Source: Faecalibacterium sp. I3-3-33
GTDB taxonomy: Bacteria > Bacillota > Clostridia > Oscillospirales > Ruminococcaceae
Length of the DNA: 64,000 nt
Assembly (NCBI RefSeq): GCF_023347295.1
Contig: NZ_CP094469.1
Span: forward strand, 434,001 to 498,000
Reading direction: 5' to 3'
This document shows, one piece after another, positions 51,044-61,882 of the stretch. A program made the translations under genes and the position numbers. The notes beneath the pieces are model-generated. The model was not told where the DNA came from. It searched no databases and saw only the letters and a list, made by a program, of their open reading frames with translations. How positions within the stretch are numbered: position 1 is the first letter of the stretch; each line of letters begins with the position of its first letter.

Positions 51044-51987
51044 AAACACTGAAATGGGGATTGCTCTATACTGCTGCGTTTCTTGCGGCTTTTGTCGGCT
51101 CTGCTTTACTCAAAATAAACAGCGACCCGACCCACGGCAAATACAACACCCGTTGGGATGAAACGATCGGCAAGGCATACACCGATTTGCCTTATGGAGA
51201 GGGTGCCGCCAACAAGTTTGATCTTTATGTACCGGCTGACAAAAGTCAGGATGCATACGGTCTTGTGGTCTATCTTCACGCCGGTGGATTTACCGGCGGA
51301 GACAAAGCCGGTGACGCCGAGATGCTGAAATGGCTGTGCAGCAAAGGCTATGTGGCGGCAGGAATCAACTACACATTGTTTACGGAAGAAAACCCGGATG
51401 CCAGCGTATACAGCCAGTCGGAGGAGATCAAAGCCGCCATGCCCTCTGTGGTTGCAGCAGCCGAAAAACTGGGGTATAAACTTGACCGGATGGCTATTTC
51501 CGGCGGCAGCGCAGGTGGATGTCTTGCGCTGATCTATGCCTACCGGGATGCCGACACCTCGCCGCTTCCGGTCAAAATGGTATTTGAAGCAGTCGGCCCC
51601 GGCAGCTTTCATGTGGAGGATTGGGGTATCTTCGGTCTCGACCAAAGCCCGGAGGCCGCCGCAGGACTGTTCAGTGTAATGTCCGGTCAGGCGCTGACCC
51701 CGGAAGATATCACATCCGGTGCCTATCTGGACGCAGTCAAACCGATCTCTGCTGACCGCTGGGTCACAAAGGATACGGTGCCCTCTGTCCTCTGCTACGG
51801 CGCACACGACAAGATGCAGCCCTTTGCCGCATCTAAACCGTTGGTCGCCGCACTGGAAAAGAACGGAGTAGATTACCGGTATTTCGTAGCGAAGCATTCC
51901 GGCCATGGGTTGCAAAACGACAATAAGGTCTATATGGAGTATCTGGATGCCGTAGTGGAATATCTGGACAAGTACATGAAGGACTGA
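51040..51987 (+). CDS. Membrane-anchored alpha/beta hydrolase 1 (BD-FAE/HSL-like esterase)
   Basis: 315 aa. Start GTG at 51040, 8 bp after GGAGGG. An N-terminal membrane anchor (LLYTAAFLAAFVGSALL) precedes the hydrolase fold: oxyanion region VVYLHAGGFTGGDK, nucleophile in ISGGSAGG (GxSxG, about Ser 153), acid in CYGAHDK and base in AKHSGHG. The anchor has no cleavage site, so the enzyme faces outward on the membrane. Likely removes acyl groups from lipids or glycans; substrate unknown. Confidence 0.85.
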   Translation: MKTLKWGLLYTAAFLAAFVGSALLKINSDPTHGKYNTRWDETIGKAYTDLPYGEGAANKFDLYVPADKSQDAYGLVVYLHAGGFTGGDKAGDAEMLKWLCSKGYVAAGINYTLFTEENPDASVYSQSEEIKAAMPSVVAAAEKLGYKLDRMAISGGSAGGCLALIYAYRDADTSPLPVKMVFEAVGPGSFHVEDWGIFGLDQSPEAAAGLFSVMSGQALTPEDITSGAYLDAVKPISADRWVTKDTVPSVLCYGAHDKMQPFAASKPLVAALEKNGVDYRYFVAKHSGHGLQNDNKVYMEYLDAVVEYLDKYMKD

Positions 51988-52021
51988 CCTTGTGTAAAGG
52001 ATAACCGTTCAGGAGGCTGCC

Positions 52022-52120
52022 ATGCAAAAGAAAGATCTTCTGGTCGTGGCAATTATCGTGATTGCCGCCATCGTTTTGGGGGCAATATGCGGAAAGCTGC
52101 TATTGGATAACATCATATGA
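52022..52120 (+). CDS. Small single-span membrane protein 2
   Basis: 32 aa: MQKKD then LLVVAIIVIAAIVLGAICGK, one span. CAGGAGG lies 5 bp before the ATG. Its TGA overlaps the ATG of the second hydrolase. It repeats the arrangement of the 44-residue protein ahead of the first hydrolase, though the sequences differ. Confidence 0.6.
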   Translation: MQKKDLLVVAIIVIAAIVLGAICGKLLLDNII

Positions 52121-53043
52121 GACGGAAAGCAAAAATAATCGTGTACACCGGAATATTTGTTCTGGTGTTTCTTGCTGCTGCACTGGCAAGGGTCTATCTG
52201 CTGGGAAGTGCACCGGAACGACTGGTAAAATCGCTGGGGCAGGATCTGACCGGCACGGTTTTCAGAGATCAGAACTACGAAAACGAGAACGGAAACCGGT
52301 ACGACCTTTATATTCCCGCCGGACTGGACAGGATGCAGGATCAGAATCTGATCCTCTATATCCACGGGGGAAGCTTCAATTCCGGTTCAAAAGCTGACGG
52401 TGAAACATGGTGCAGATACTATGCTGCACAGGGGTACATTACCGCTTCCGTGGATTACACCTTGCAGATGCACGGAAAAGATGCGTCCATTTATCAGATG
52501 AACAAAGAAATCGAAAACGCAGTTCGGGCAATTCGGCAAAGGACGGAGGAACTGGGGTATCATATTGCAGGAATGGCTCCGTTTGGGGTGTCCGCAGGCG
52601 GGACCTTGGCGATGAATCTGGCTTATAGTGGAAATTCTGCGATCCCGGTCAGATTTGTTTTCCAAGTGGCTGCCCCCACATACTTTGAGCCGTCCGAGTG
52701 GCCCCTGCTCATGAAGGTGGACAAACTCACATCGGCGCACGACTTCTGCAGGATGATGACCGGAAAGGAATTGGAGGATTATACACAGGAGATTCGGAAA
52801 ATCTCTCCGGCAGGCATCGTGAAGGATGATTCTGTGCCGTCGTTGATCGCCTATGGTCGAATCGATCATTGTGTCCCTGTGAACCAAAAATATTATCTGA
52901 TGGGAGCGTACATTCTGCACAACGTTCCATACGACTATATTGAATTTCCGAAGTCTAACCATGGGATGTATAATGATCCGGATAAGCTGCAGGAATTTCT
53001 GGAAAAGTCTTTGGAATATGCCGAGCGTTATTTCACCGATTGA
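52117..53043 (+). CDS. Membrane-anchored alpha/beta hydrolase 2
   Basis: 308 aa. N-terminal anchor (IIVYTGIFVLVFLAAALARV), oxyanion LILYIHGGSFNSGSK, nucleophile APFGVSAGGTLAM (GxSxG), acid AYGRIDHCVP, base PKSNHGMYND. Clearly a diverged paralogue of the first hydrolase. ATGA overlap with the preceding small gene implies co-translation. Ends at a long perfect hairpin terminator. Confidence 0.85.
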   Translation: MRRKAKIIVYTGIFVLVFLAAALARVYLLGSAPERLVKSLGQDLTGTVFRDQNYENENGNRYDLYIPAGLDRMQDQNLILYIHGGSFNSGSKADGETWCRYYAAQGYITASVDYTLQMHGKDASIYQMNKEIENAVRAIRQRTEELGYHIAGMAPFGVSAGGTLAMNLAYSGNSAIPVRFVFQVAAPTYFEPSEWPLLMKVDKLTSAHDFCRMMTGKELEDYTQEIRKISPAGIVKDDSVPSLIAYGRIDHCVPVNQKYYLMGAYILHNVPYDYIEFPKSNHGMYNDPDKLQEFLEKSLEYAERYFTD

Positions 53044-53055
53044 TCCGCATGGGCT

Positions 53056-53092
53056 GAGGAGGAATTGTGTCAATTTGACACAATTCCTCCTC
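53056..53092 (+). terminator. Terminator of the hydrolase operon
   Basis: A perfect 16-bp stem (53056-53071 with 53077-53092) and 5-nt loop AATTT. No strong T run follows. Confidence 0.7.
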
Positions 53093-53933
53093 GTCCGTTC
53101 TAAGCAGGGTTTGGGGCAGGCACGCCCCAACAAGATCACATCAAAACTCGCTAGAGTTTGAGAAGTGAAGTCCCGATGGAGCACAAGATTTTCAAGAATT
53201 GAAAATTTGTGGCCACGGGACGGTTCTTGCCCTCTACCGCTGCGCTCAAAACGCATTTTCAACAAATGTTTCCGAATTGTTAAGGCGCAAAAATAAGTAG
53301 AGAGTTCCACTGCTCGTGTATGTTGATCGCCGTTTGCTCCGAACGAAGTTCCTGCCCCTGTTTGTGCAGCGGCGTTGTCTGGCTCGCTCACGGAAAGTGT
53401 GAGGTCGTGGCACAGTATCACGTTCAGACGGCTTATGAAGGATTCAAGGTACAGTATGAAGAAAGCCGGGCGCAGTGCGGACACTACGTCTTGCTTCTTT
53501 CAAGCACAAGAATAACGCTTTGAGGTTGTGCTGTCAACAACCGAAAACAAATTTTGGAAGATTGAACAACTACATAAGATTTTATTTGTGAAAAAGAAAA
53601 ATACCGCCCATGCAGCGCAGCGATGATTTTGTCGGGTGAATCGGCGGCAAAATGAATCGGGTGTGTTGCGGGGCGGTTAATTCTTTCGGGGTCTTTTCCT
53701 CACTGAAGTGGTGGGTCTCATGGTGATAACCAACCACTTTCTGTGGCAGTGTTCAAAATGAATACGACCACATCTTGTGGATGGTTTTGAACCAATCCAC
53801 AAAATCAGTGGGATTTGTGACAGAAAATATCATGGTTTCTAAGATGTGCCAAGATAGCTTTACAAATTCTATTGCGGCAAAGTGAAAGAAGTGCGGCTTA
53901 TATGGAGGCGTTGCACAATTCTAGAAAAATCAA
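53093..53933. other. Hairpin-rich gene-free region (possible junction, oriT or origin remnant)
   Basis: No supported gene in about 840 bp. Visible structure: TTGGGGC/GCCCCAA stem (53111-53130); AAACTC/GAGTTT stem (53144-53158); and, at 53710-53810, the short dyads CCACTTTCTGTGG, CCACATCTTGTGG and CCACAAAATCAGTGG, spaced irregularly, with GTTCAAAA/TTTTGAAC between them. The composition differs from both sides. An open frame at 53320-53523 has no ribosome site and looks accidental. The region may be a mobilization origin or the scar of an element end. Confidence 0.4.
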
Positions 53934-55385
<1,452 letters not shown>

Positions 55386-55394
55386 CTATTCTTT

Positions 55395-55952
55395 TTAGCA
55401 GAAGAGATTTACAAATAAATTTGCTGCTCCACAGCAGAGCATTGTTAAAATTGGATTTATTTTGAACGTCCGAAGGGCAACAAAAGCGGCAACAAAAATC
55501 AAAACACCAGCCCAGTTCACGGAGGCAAGGGCAACAACATTGCCTTGAAACACAACCAGCTTTAAGATAGACAGACCGGCACCTGCGATAAGAGCAACGA
55601 CTGCTGGACGCAGGCTTGCTAAAACGCTTTGCAGGGCAGAGACATTCTTATATCGATAATAAATATAAGCCAGCAGAGAAACAATGAGAAGCGAAGGCGT
55701 AATACAACCCAATGTGGCGATGACGGCACCCAGAGGGCCGGCAATACGGATGCCAACAAAGGTCGCCGAGTTGACCGCAATAGGACCTGGTGTCATTTCA
55801 GCAATGGTAATGAGGTCGGTGAATTCGTTCATTGTCAGCCAAGCGTGGCTGGTCACAATTTGATCCCGAATCAGTGGAATGGCCGCATAACCGCCACCGA
55901 TGCTGAACATGCCTACCTGTAGAAAGCTCAGAAACAACTGCAAGTAAATCAT
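55395..55952 (-). CDS. CHR (chromate/sulfate) transporter half-protein, subunit 1
   Basis: 185 aa, about six spans. CHR marks: FSIGGGYAAIPLIRDQIV near the N-terminus and AEMTPGPIAVNSATFVGIRI (about 51-70). It is a short, single-domain CHR protein of the type encoded as tandem pairs, in which two halves with opposite topology form the transporter. The family exports chromate and is linked to sulfate. Next to a cytoplasmic sulfatase, a role in sulfate export is plausible (inferred). Overlaps subunit 2 by 4 bp. Confidence 0.88.
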   Translation of the reverse strand: MIYLQLFLSFLQVGMFSIGGGYAAIPLIRDQIVTSHAWLTMNEFTDLITIAEMTPGPIAVNSATFVGIRIAGPLGAVIATLGCITPSLLIVSLLAYIYYRYKNVSALQSVLASLRPAVVALIAGAGLSILKLVVFQGNVVALASVNWAGVLIFVAAFVALRTFKINPILTMLCCGAANLFVNLFC

Positions 55953-56530
55953 ACGGCATCTCCTCTCCGCTTTATGTGGTGAATGACTTCGAGCAGGACG
56001 CCAAAAACGGCACAGGTCAGAATGATGAAGATGACGTTGATATTAAAAATGCTGTTTGCAAGGAAGGCAAGCATCATAACCCCGATGTAAACAGGCTTAT
56101 GCTGCCGGATGATGTTACCGCCCAAGCCAAAAACAACGTCCAGAATGACCGCAGCAACACCGGCCTGCATACCTTTCAGTGCAAGGGAAACATATAAATT
56201 AGTAGCAAAAGCCGTATAAAAAAAGGAAATGCCCGAGAGAATCGCCATGGGTGGAATGATGGTACCGATGACCGATGTCACCATTCCAATAAATCCGCCG
56301 ACACGCCAGCCGACTAGAATCGCAGCATTGACCGCAATAGCGCCCGGACTGGACTGAGCCAGAGCCGCAAAATCAAGCATTTCATCCTCTTTCAGCCAAT
56401 GCAGTTCATCAACAAATTTTTGCTTCATGAAGGTGACGATGACGAAGCCGCCACCGAAGGTGAAAGTGCTGATATAAAGGGTACTTAGGAAAAGCTTCCA
56501 AAGTGTTTTTGTATCTGTGCGTTTATTCAT
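55949..56530 (-). CDS. CHR (chromate/sulfate) transporter half-protein, subunit 2
   Basis: 193 aa with about six spans. Marks: FTFGGGFVIVTFMKQKFV and AQSSPGAIAVNAAILVGWRV (about 68-87), the second-half version of the CHR signature. The start has GGAGTAAAGTT before ATG. It follows a terminator-like hairpin after the sulfatase gene, so the pair may be expressed at a lower level than the enzymes upstream, or from its own promoter. Confidence 0.88.
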   Translation of the reverse strand: MNKRTDTKTLWKLFLSTLYISTFTFGGGFVIVTFMKQKFVDELHWLKEDEMLDFAALAQSSPGAIAVNAAILVGWRVGGFIGMVTSVIGTIIPPMAILSGISFFYTAFATNLYVSLALKGMQAGVAAVILDVVFGLGGNIIRQHKPVYIGVMMLAFLANSIFNINVIFIILTCAVFGVLLEVIHHIKRRGDAV

Positions 56531-56572
56531 AACTTTACTCCATCTCTACAAGGAGAAGCAGGACTCTACAGG

Positions 56573-56605
56573 AAAAAACAGGACAAGCTGTAATGCCGTC
56601 CTGTT
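56573..56605 (-). terminator. Intra-operon terminator-like hairpin between sulfatase and CHR genes
   Basis: Minus strand AACAGGAC (56605-56598) and GTCCTGTT (56584-56577) with a 13-nt loop, then six T. It could limit read-through from the PTS/sulfatase genes. Confidence 0.65.
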
Positions 56606-56610
56606 TCTGT

Positions 56611-58074
56611 TTATAATCCCAGTCGGAAAAACTCTTCCTGCGGAGCCTGCACCTGTTTCAGTGCGTTGGTCAGCTTATCCTTCCAGACAGTCTCTTCCGG
56701 ACTTCCGCTCAGGTTTTTCAGCTGTTCCGGGTCTTTTTTGAGGTCATACAGGCGGTCTTTCAATTTTGCAGTCTGGTATATTTTTACGACCGGATACCGG
56801 ATGCACGGGATGCCATTGGTAAACCGGGTCCCTTCCACCAGCTCCCCACGGCGAAGCTGATCTTCCGAAAAATACCCACGAATATTCGTCGGCATCAGGG
56901 TGTACTCATACAGCGGCGCATCCTCGTTCTGTTCGGCTTTCAGGTAGGTCATCCGACCATCTGTAATGCCCGTATAGCAGCCATGGACACCAAACAATGC
57001 CCATTCCCGAACCGGTTTCCCTTCCAATGCCGGGAGCAGTGACCGACCGTCCATCTCGCCCATCGGGGTCTGGTCACATCCAAAGAGTTCCAGCAGCGTT
57101 GGCGCGATATCCACTGTTGTTGCCAGTTGTTCACACCGTCCACCCTCAGCGATGCCCGGAACATGGAAATAGAACGGGAGATGTGCCAATTCGTCATAAG
57201 GCGGCGGAAAATTCTTGCCGAGCCATTCGTGTTCGCCCAGCAGGAAGCCGTGGTCGGTGTTGACAATGAGGACCGTATCCTTCCACATATCGTGCGCATC
57301 CATGAAGTCCAGAATCAGCCCGAGGTGCACATCGCACATTGTCATCAGAGCCGCATACTCTCTAGCTGCATTTTGCAGATCTTCACGGTAGTCTTCGCTT
57401 GCAACTCTGCCGTATCGGGGCCAGTTCAAAGTTTCTTCTTCCGGCAGATCGTACAGGGCACGGTATTTCTGCGGAACATAGAAGGGCTCGTGAGGATCAA
57501 AGCACTCTATCTGTAAAAACCAACTGTCTTTTTCCACGTGCTCTTTCAGAAATTCCAGTCCGGCCTGTACAGTTCGTGTGCCGGACATTTCTTCTTCCGT
57601 CCGCTGACGCTCCCGGTTGCGGTAATGCTGTGTTACGGAGATGCCAGTCTTATTGAGGGGATGGCGTTTCTCTGGCATGTCCACCGGGATATCGTGCGCC
57701 ACAAAGCGGTCGCCCTCCTGTCCACGGAAGCCCTCCCAGGTGTCATAGCGGTTGTGATAGGTGCAGCCACCGTCTTCCCAATAGTGCGAATGGTCTGTAC
57801 ACAGATGGGTATAGACGCCCTCCGCACGCAGGACTTCGACACAAGAACGATCAAACGGTTCCAGCGGACCCCAGCTTCGATGAAGAAAGTTATGCTTTCC
57901 GGTATGTAGTTCTCGTCGGGCCGGCATGCAGGGCAGACTGCCCGCATAGAAATTGTCGAAGGTTGTGCAGTGTTGTTCCAACCGTTTGAAATTAGGCAGT
58001 TTTGTCCAGTTACAGCCGTAACTCGGCAAAAACTTTCGCGTCAGCGTATCAAACATCACCATAACAACTTTCAC
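56611..58074 (-). CDS. Cytoplasmic Cys-type sulfatase
   Basis: 487 aa. Start GTG at 58074 after GGGAGG. No signal peptide: it begins KVVMVMFDTLTRK, which also carries a metal Asp. The activation motif SLPCMPARRELHTG contains C49-M-P-A-R, the CxPxR site where Cys becomes formylglycine. Further alkaline-phosphatase-fold marks are HEPFYVP (about 217) and NTDHGFLLGEHEWLGK (about 298-313), with metal ligands. It is a type I sulfatase. The maturase it needs is encoded divergently. Its cytoplasmic location and operon with a PTS imply action on an imported sulfated sugar. Confidence 0.9.
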   Translation of the reverse strand: MKVVMVMFDTLTRKFLPSYGCNWTKLPNFKRLEQHCTTFDNFYAGSLPCMPARRELHTGKHNFLHRSWGPLEPFDRSCVEVLRAEGVYTHLCTDHSHYWEDGGCTYHNRYDTWEGFRGQEGDRFVAHDIPVDMPEKRHPLNKTGISVTQHYRNRERQRTEEEMSGTRTVQAGLEFLKEHVEKDSWFLQIECFDPHEPFYVPQKYRALYDLPEEETLNWPRYGRVASEDYREDLQNAAREYAALMTMCDVHLGLILDFMDAHDMWKDTVLIVNTDHGFLLGEHEWLGKNFPPPYDELAHLPFYFHVPGIAEGGRCEQLATTVDIAPTLLELFGCDQTPMGEMDGRSLLPALEGKPVREWALFGVHGCYTGITDGRMTYLKAEQNEDAPLYEYTLMPTNIRGYFSEDQLRRGELVEGTRFTNGIPCIRYPVVKIYQTAKLKDRLYDLKKDPEQLKNLSGSPEETVWKDKLTNALKQVQAPQEEFFRLGL

Positions 58075-58100
58075 AAAAATACCTCCCTAGATGAAGTGCT

Positions 58101-59585
<1,485 letters not shown>

Positions 59586-59642
59586 TCATTTGCTTTTTAC
59601 CAATGTAAAAATTCCGGGCCCTGGAATCTTTTCGATAGATTC

Positions 59643-59671
59643 ATTATACGGTCATTCGTTCGTAAAATCAA
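59643..59671 (-). promoter_or_regulatory. Promoter of the PTS/sulfatase operon
   Basis: Minus strand TTGATT (59671-59666), 17 bp, TATAAT (59648-59643). A GC dyad ATTCC-GGGCCC-GGAAT-like sequence lies at 59611-59627 in the leader. Confidence 0.75.
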
Positions 59672-59680
59672 TATTTTTCT

Positions 59681-59725
59681 AAACAAATGTTCGCTTTTTG
59701 TCGTGCTGCACAAGAACATTTGTTC
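59681..59725. promoter_or_regulatory. Two RpiR-type operators upstream of the PTS promoter
   Basis: AAACAAATGTTC (59681-59692) and the perfect palindrome GAACATTTGTTC (59714-59725) share the pattern GAACA-WW-TGTTC and are 33 bp apart, about three helical turns. They lie just upstream of the -35 box, a position suited to activation or to looping repression. Confidence 0.65.
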
Positions 59726-59774
59726 GTTTTTGTACACTATTTTCGGGAATTTCGATTGTTTTACAGCTCAATTC

Positions 59775-59803
59775 TGGACAGATGTTCATTTTTCGATTAT
59801 ACT
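59775..59803 (+). promoter_or_regulatory. rpiR promoter with overlapping operator
   Basis: TGGACA (59775-59780), 17 bp, TATACT (59798-59803). A third operator-like site, GGACAGATGTTC (59776-59787), covers the -35 box and suggests autorepression. Confidence 0.65.
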
Positions 59804-59860
59804 TGAAATAGTGATCCTTACCGATACCCCAATTTTTAGACTCCGATGGAGGTAATCTCT

Positions 59861-60607
59861 ATGACAGTTCTGGAAAATATGCAGGCTGTGCTTCCCAGTC
59901 TCCCCAAAAACGAGCGCAAAGCCGCAGAATACCTGCTGAACTATCCGCACGATATCCAGCGCCGAAGCGCTGAGCTCATTGCACAGGATGCCGGCATCTC
60001 ACGCAGTGCCATCGTTCGTTTATGCCAGAAACTCGGATATCAGGGATGGTCTGAGTTCAAATATGCCTATCTTCATGAACCGGCTCTGGCAGCTTCTGCA
60101 CAGGAGCACAACATCCTGACCCGGTACGAAAACATTATCCAAAAGCTCCGTCAAGGGGTCGCCGCTGATCAGCTTCAGACGATCGTTCAGATCATCCACC
60201 GGGCCAATCGCGTTATCACTCTTGGCAACTATCACTCTGGCATGTCTGCACAGCAGATGGCTTTTCGTCTGAATCGTTCCGGCATCGACAGCCACTTTAT
60301 GAATGATACTTCGCAGATGGAATGCTATGTTTCCTTCATCCGATCTAATGATGTTGTATTTATTTTTTCTCTCAGCGGTGATCCGCTTTATGAATCCCTT
60401 GTGGAACAATATGTTCAACGAGGAGCATCGGTCATTCTCATCACCATGTCGACCCGTACCACTCTCGCAAAACTTGTTACCCAGACGGTTGTGCTTCCTT
60501 TCCTTAGCCACGAGCGATGCAATTATCTTCTAGATGATGCGATTACTTTTTTCATGTTTATTGAGATGATCATAGAAGCGCTTCATGAAGAAAGCTCTAA
60601 GCAGTAA
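59861..60607 (+). CDS. RpiR-family regulator (HTH plus SIS domain)
   Basis: 248 aa from the ATG at 59861 (GGAGGT 7 bp upstream; the ATG at 59846 overlaps that site). The N-terminal HTH includes LIAQDAGISRSAIVRLCQKL and GYQGWSEFKY. The SIS domain (about 100-240) has a sugar-phosphate pocket with RVITLGNYHSGMSAQQM and FIFSLSGDP. It should sense the phosphorylated sugar delivered by the PTS and act on the operators in the shared spacer. Confidence 0.92.
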   Translation: MTVLENMQAVLPSLPKNERKAAEYLLNYPHDIQRRSAELIAQDAGISRSAIVRLCQKLGYQGWSEFKYAYLHEPALAASAQEHNILTRYENIIQKLRQGVAADQLQTIVQIIHRANRVITLGNYHSGMSAQQMAFRLNRSGIDSHFMNDTSQMECYVSFIRSNDVVFIFSLSGDPLYESLVEQYVQRGASVILITMSTRTTLAKLVTQTVVLPFLSHERCNYLLDDAITFFMFIEMIIEALHEESSKQ

Positions 60608-60634
60608 AATAGAAGATATTAAGCTGAGGTAACA

Positions 60635-61762
60635 ATGAAAAATTTGAACTTTCTAATCAAACCGGCTTCAAGTCTGTGCAATATGCGTTGTCGCTACTGT
60701 TTTTATGAAGATGAAGCAGTCAATCGTACAGAAGCCAGCACTGGCCGAATGACGACTGAAACTGTCGATTGTTTGATTCAACAAGCCTTTGCTGCATTGG
60801 ATAACAGGAACAGTAGCGTGACGTTCGCCTTTCAGGGAGGAGAACCAACACTTGCTGGGCTGGATTACTACCGTTATTTTGTTGAAAAGGTTTACCAGCA
60901 TAACGCAAACCACGTCCACGTGAATTTTGCAATTCAGACAAATGGCCTGATGATTGATGAACAGTGGGCTGTTTTTCTGGCAGAAAATCGCTTCCTAGTG
61001 GGAATCAGTATAGATGGCACAAAAGCTCTTCATGATGAATTACGCCCAGATGCTTCTGGAAGATCCACATGGGCTCGCGTGACAAAAGCACTTTCTCTTT
61101 TGCAAAAAAATAAAGTTGATACAAACATCCTCTGTGTTGTTACACGATCGTGTGCAAAAAGCCCTGTCAAAGTGTATCATACGCTTCAGAAACTTGGTGG
61201 TAACTATCTGCAATTTACGCCGTGTCTTGATCCATTAGGTAAACCTCGTGGCAGTATGCCATATTCCATTACACCGGAACTTTATGGACACTTTTTATGT
61301 GGGTTATTTGATGAATGGTATCGGGATTGGCAAGCTGGTCAGTATACAAGCGTCCGTTTATTTGACGACTATATCTATCTTGCTATGGGAATGCCTGCAG
61401 GAACATGTGCCACAAGTGGAAGCTGTGGAAATTATCTTGTGGTGGAAGGAAACGGCTCTCTCTATCCTTGTGACTTTTACTGTTTAGACGAATGGAAACT
61501 GGGGGTAGTGAAGGATACGTCATTTGTCGAAATCATGCAATGCGATAAGGAGCGCCGTTTTTTGAAGGACGGAGCAGAACATCCTGCTGAGTGTAATTCA
61601 TGCCGCTGGCGAAGAATGTGCTTCGGCGGCTGTAAACGGGATTGGTATGTAGATTCCACGGGAAATCATAACTATTTGTGTGGCGCTTTCCAGATGTTTT
61701 TTGAACATTCATTTCCCAGAATCGAACAAATTGCAAAACAACAGAAAGCTTGTTTATATTGA
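60635..61762 (+). CDS. Anaerobic sulfatase-maturating radical SAM enzyme (anSME)
   Basis: 375 aa. Radical SAM cluster C15-NMR-C19-RY-C22 near the N-terminus, FAFQGGEPTLAGL, and SIDGTKALHD. The C-terminal SPASM region holds seven or more cysteines (CATSGSCGNYLVVEGNG; CDFYCLDEW; ECNSCRWRRMCFGGCKRDW) for two auxiliary Fe-S clusters. It oxidises the active-site Cys or Ser of sulfatases to formylglycine in the cytoplasm. Co-transcribed with rpiR and divergent from its probable client sulfatase. Markedly AT-richer than the surrounding host DNA. Confidence 0.9.
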   Translation: MKNLNFLIKPASSLCNMRCRYCFYEDEAVNRTEASTGRMTTETVDCLIQQAFAALDNRNSSVTFAFQGGEPTLAGLDYYRYFVEKVYQHNANHVHVNFAIQTNGLMIDEQWAVFLAENRFLVGISIDGTKALHDELRPDASGRSTWARVTKALSLLQKNKVDTNILCVVTRSCAKSPVKVYHTLQKLGGNYLQFTPCLDPLGKPRGSMPYSITPELYGHFLCGLFDEWYRDWQAGQYTSVRLFDDYIYLAMGMPAGTCATSGSCGNYLVVEGNGSLYPCDFYCLDEWKLGVVKDTSFVEIMQCDKERRFLKDGAEHPAECNSCRWRRMCFGGCKRDWYVDSTGNHNYLCGAFQMFFEHSFPRIEQIAKQQKACLY

Positions 61763-61789
61763 GATTTCTTGGATTTTTTTAGAAAGACC

Positions 61790-61818
61790 TTGTATTTATT
61801 GAAGCTGCATGATATATT
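61790..61818 (+). promoter_or_regulatory. Promoter of the second recombinase
   Basis: TTGTAT (61790-61795), 17 bp, TATATT (61813-61818). Confidence 0.55.
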
Positions 61819-61882
61819 ATACGAAATTCAAGATCGGCAAACGTATTATTGTTCAATGCTGTATAAATGGGAGGTGCCTGCC

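Noticed and set aside
53320..53523. 67-codon frame in the gene-free region
   Set aside because: No ribosome site, no family and odd composition. Kept only as part of the structured region.
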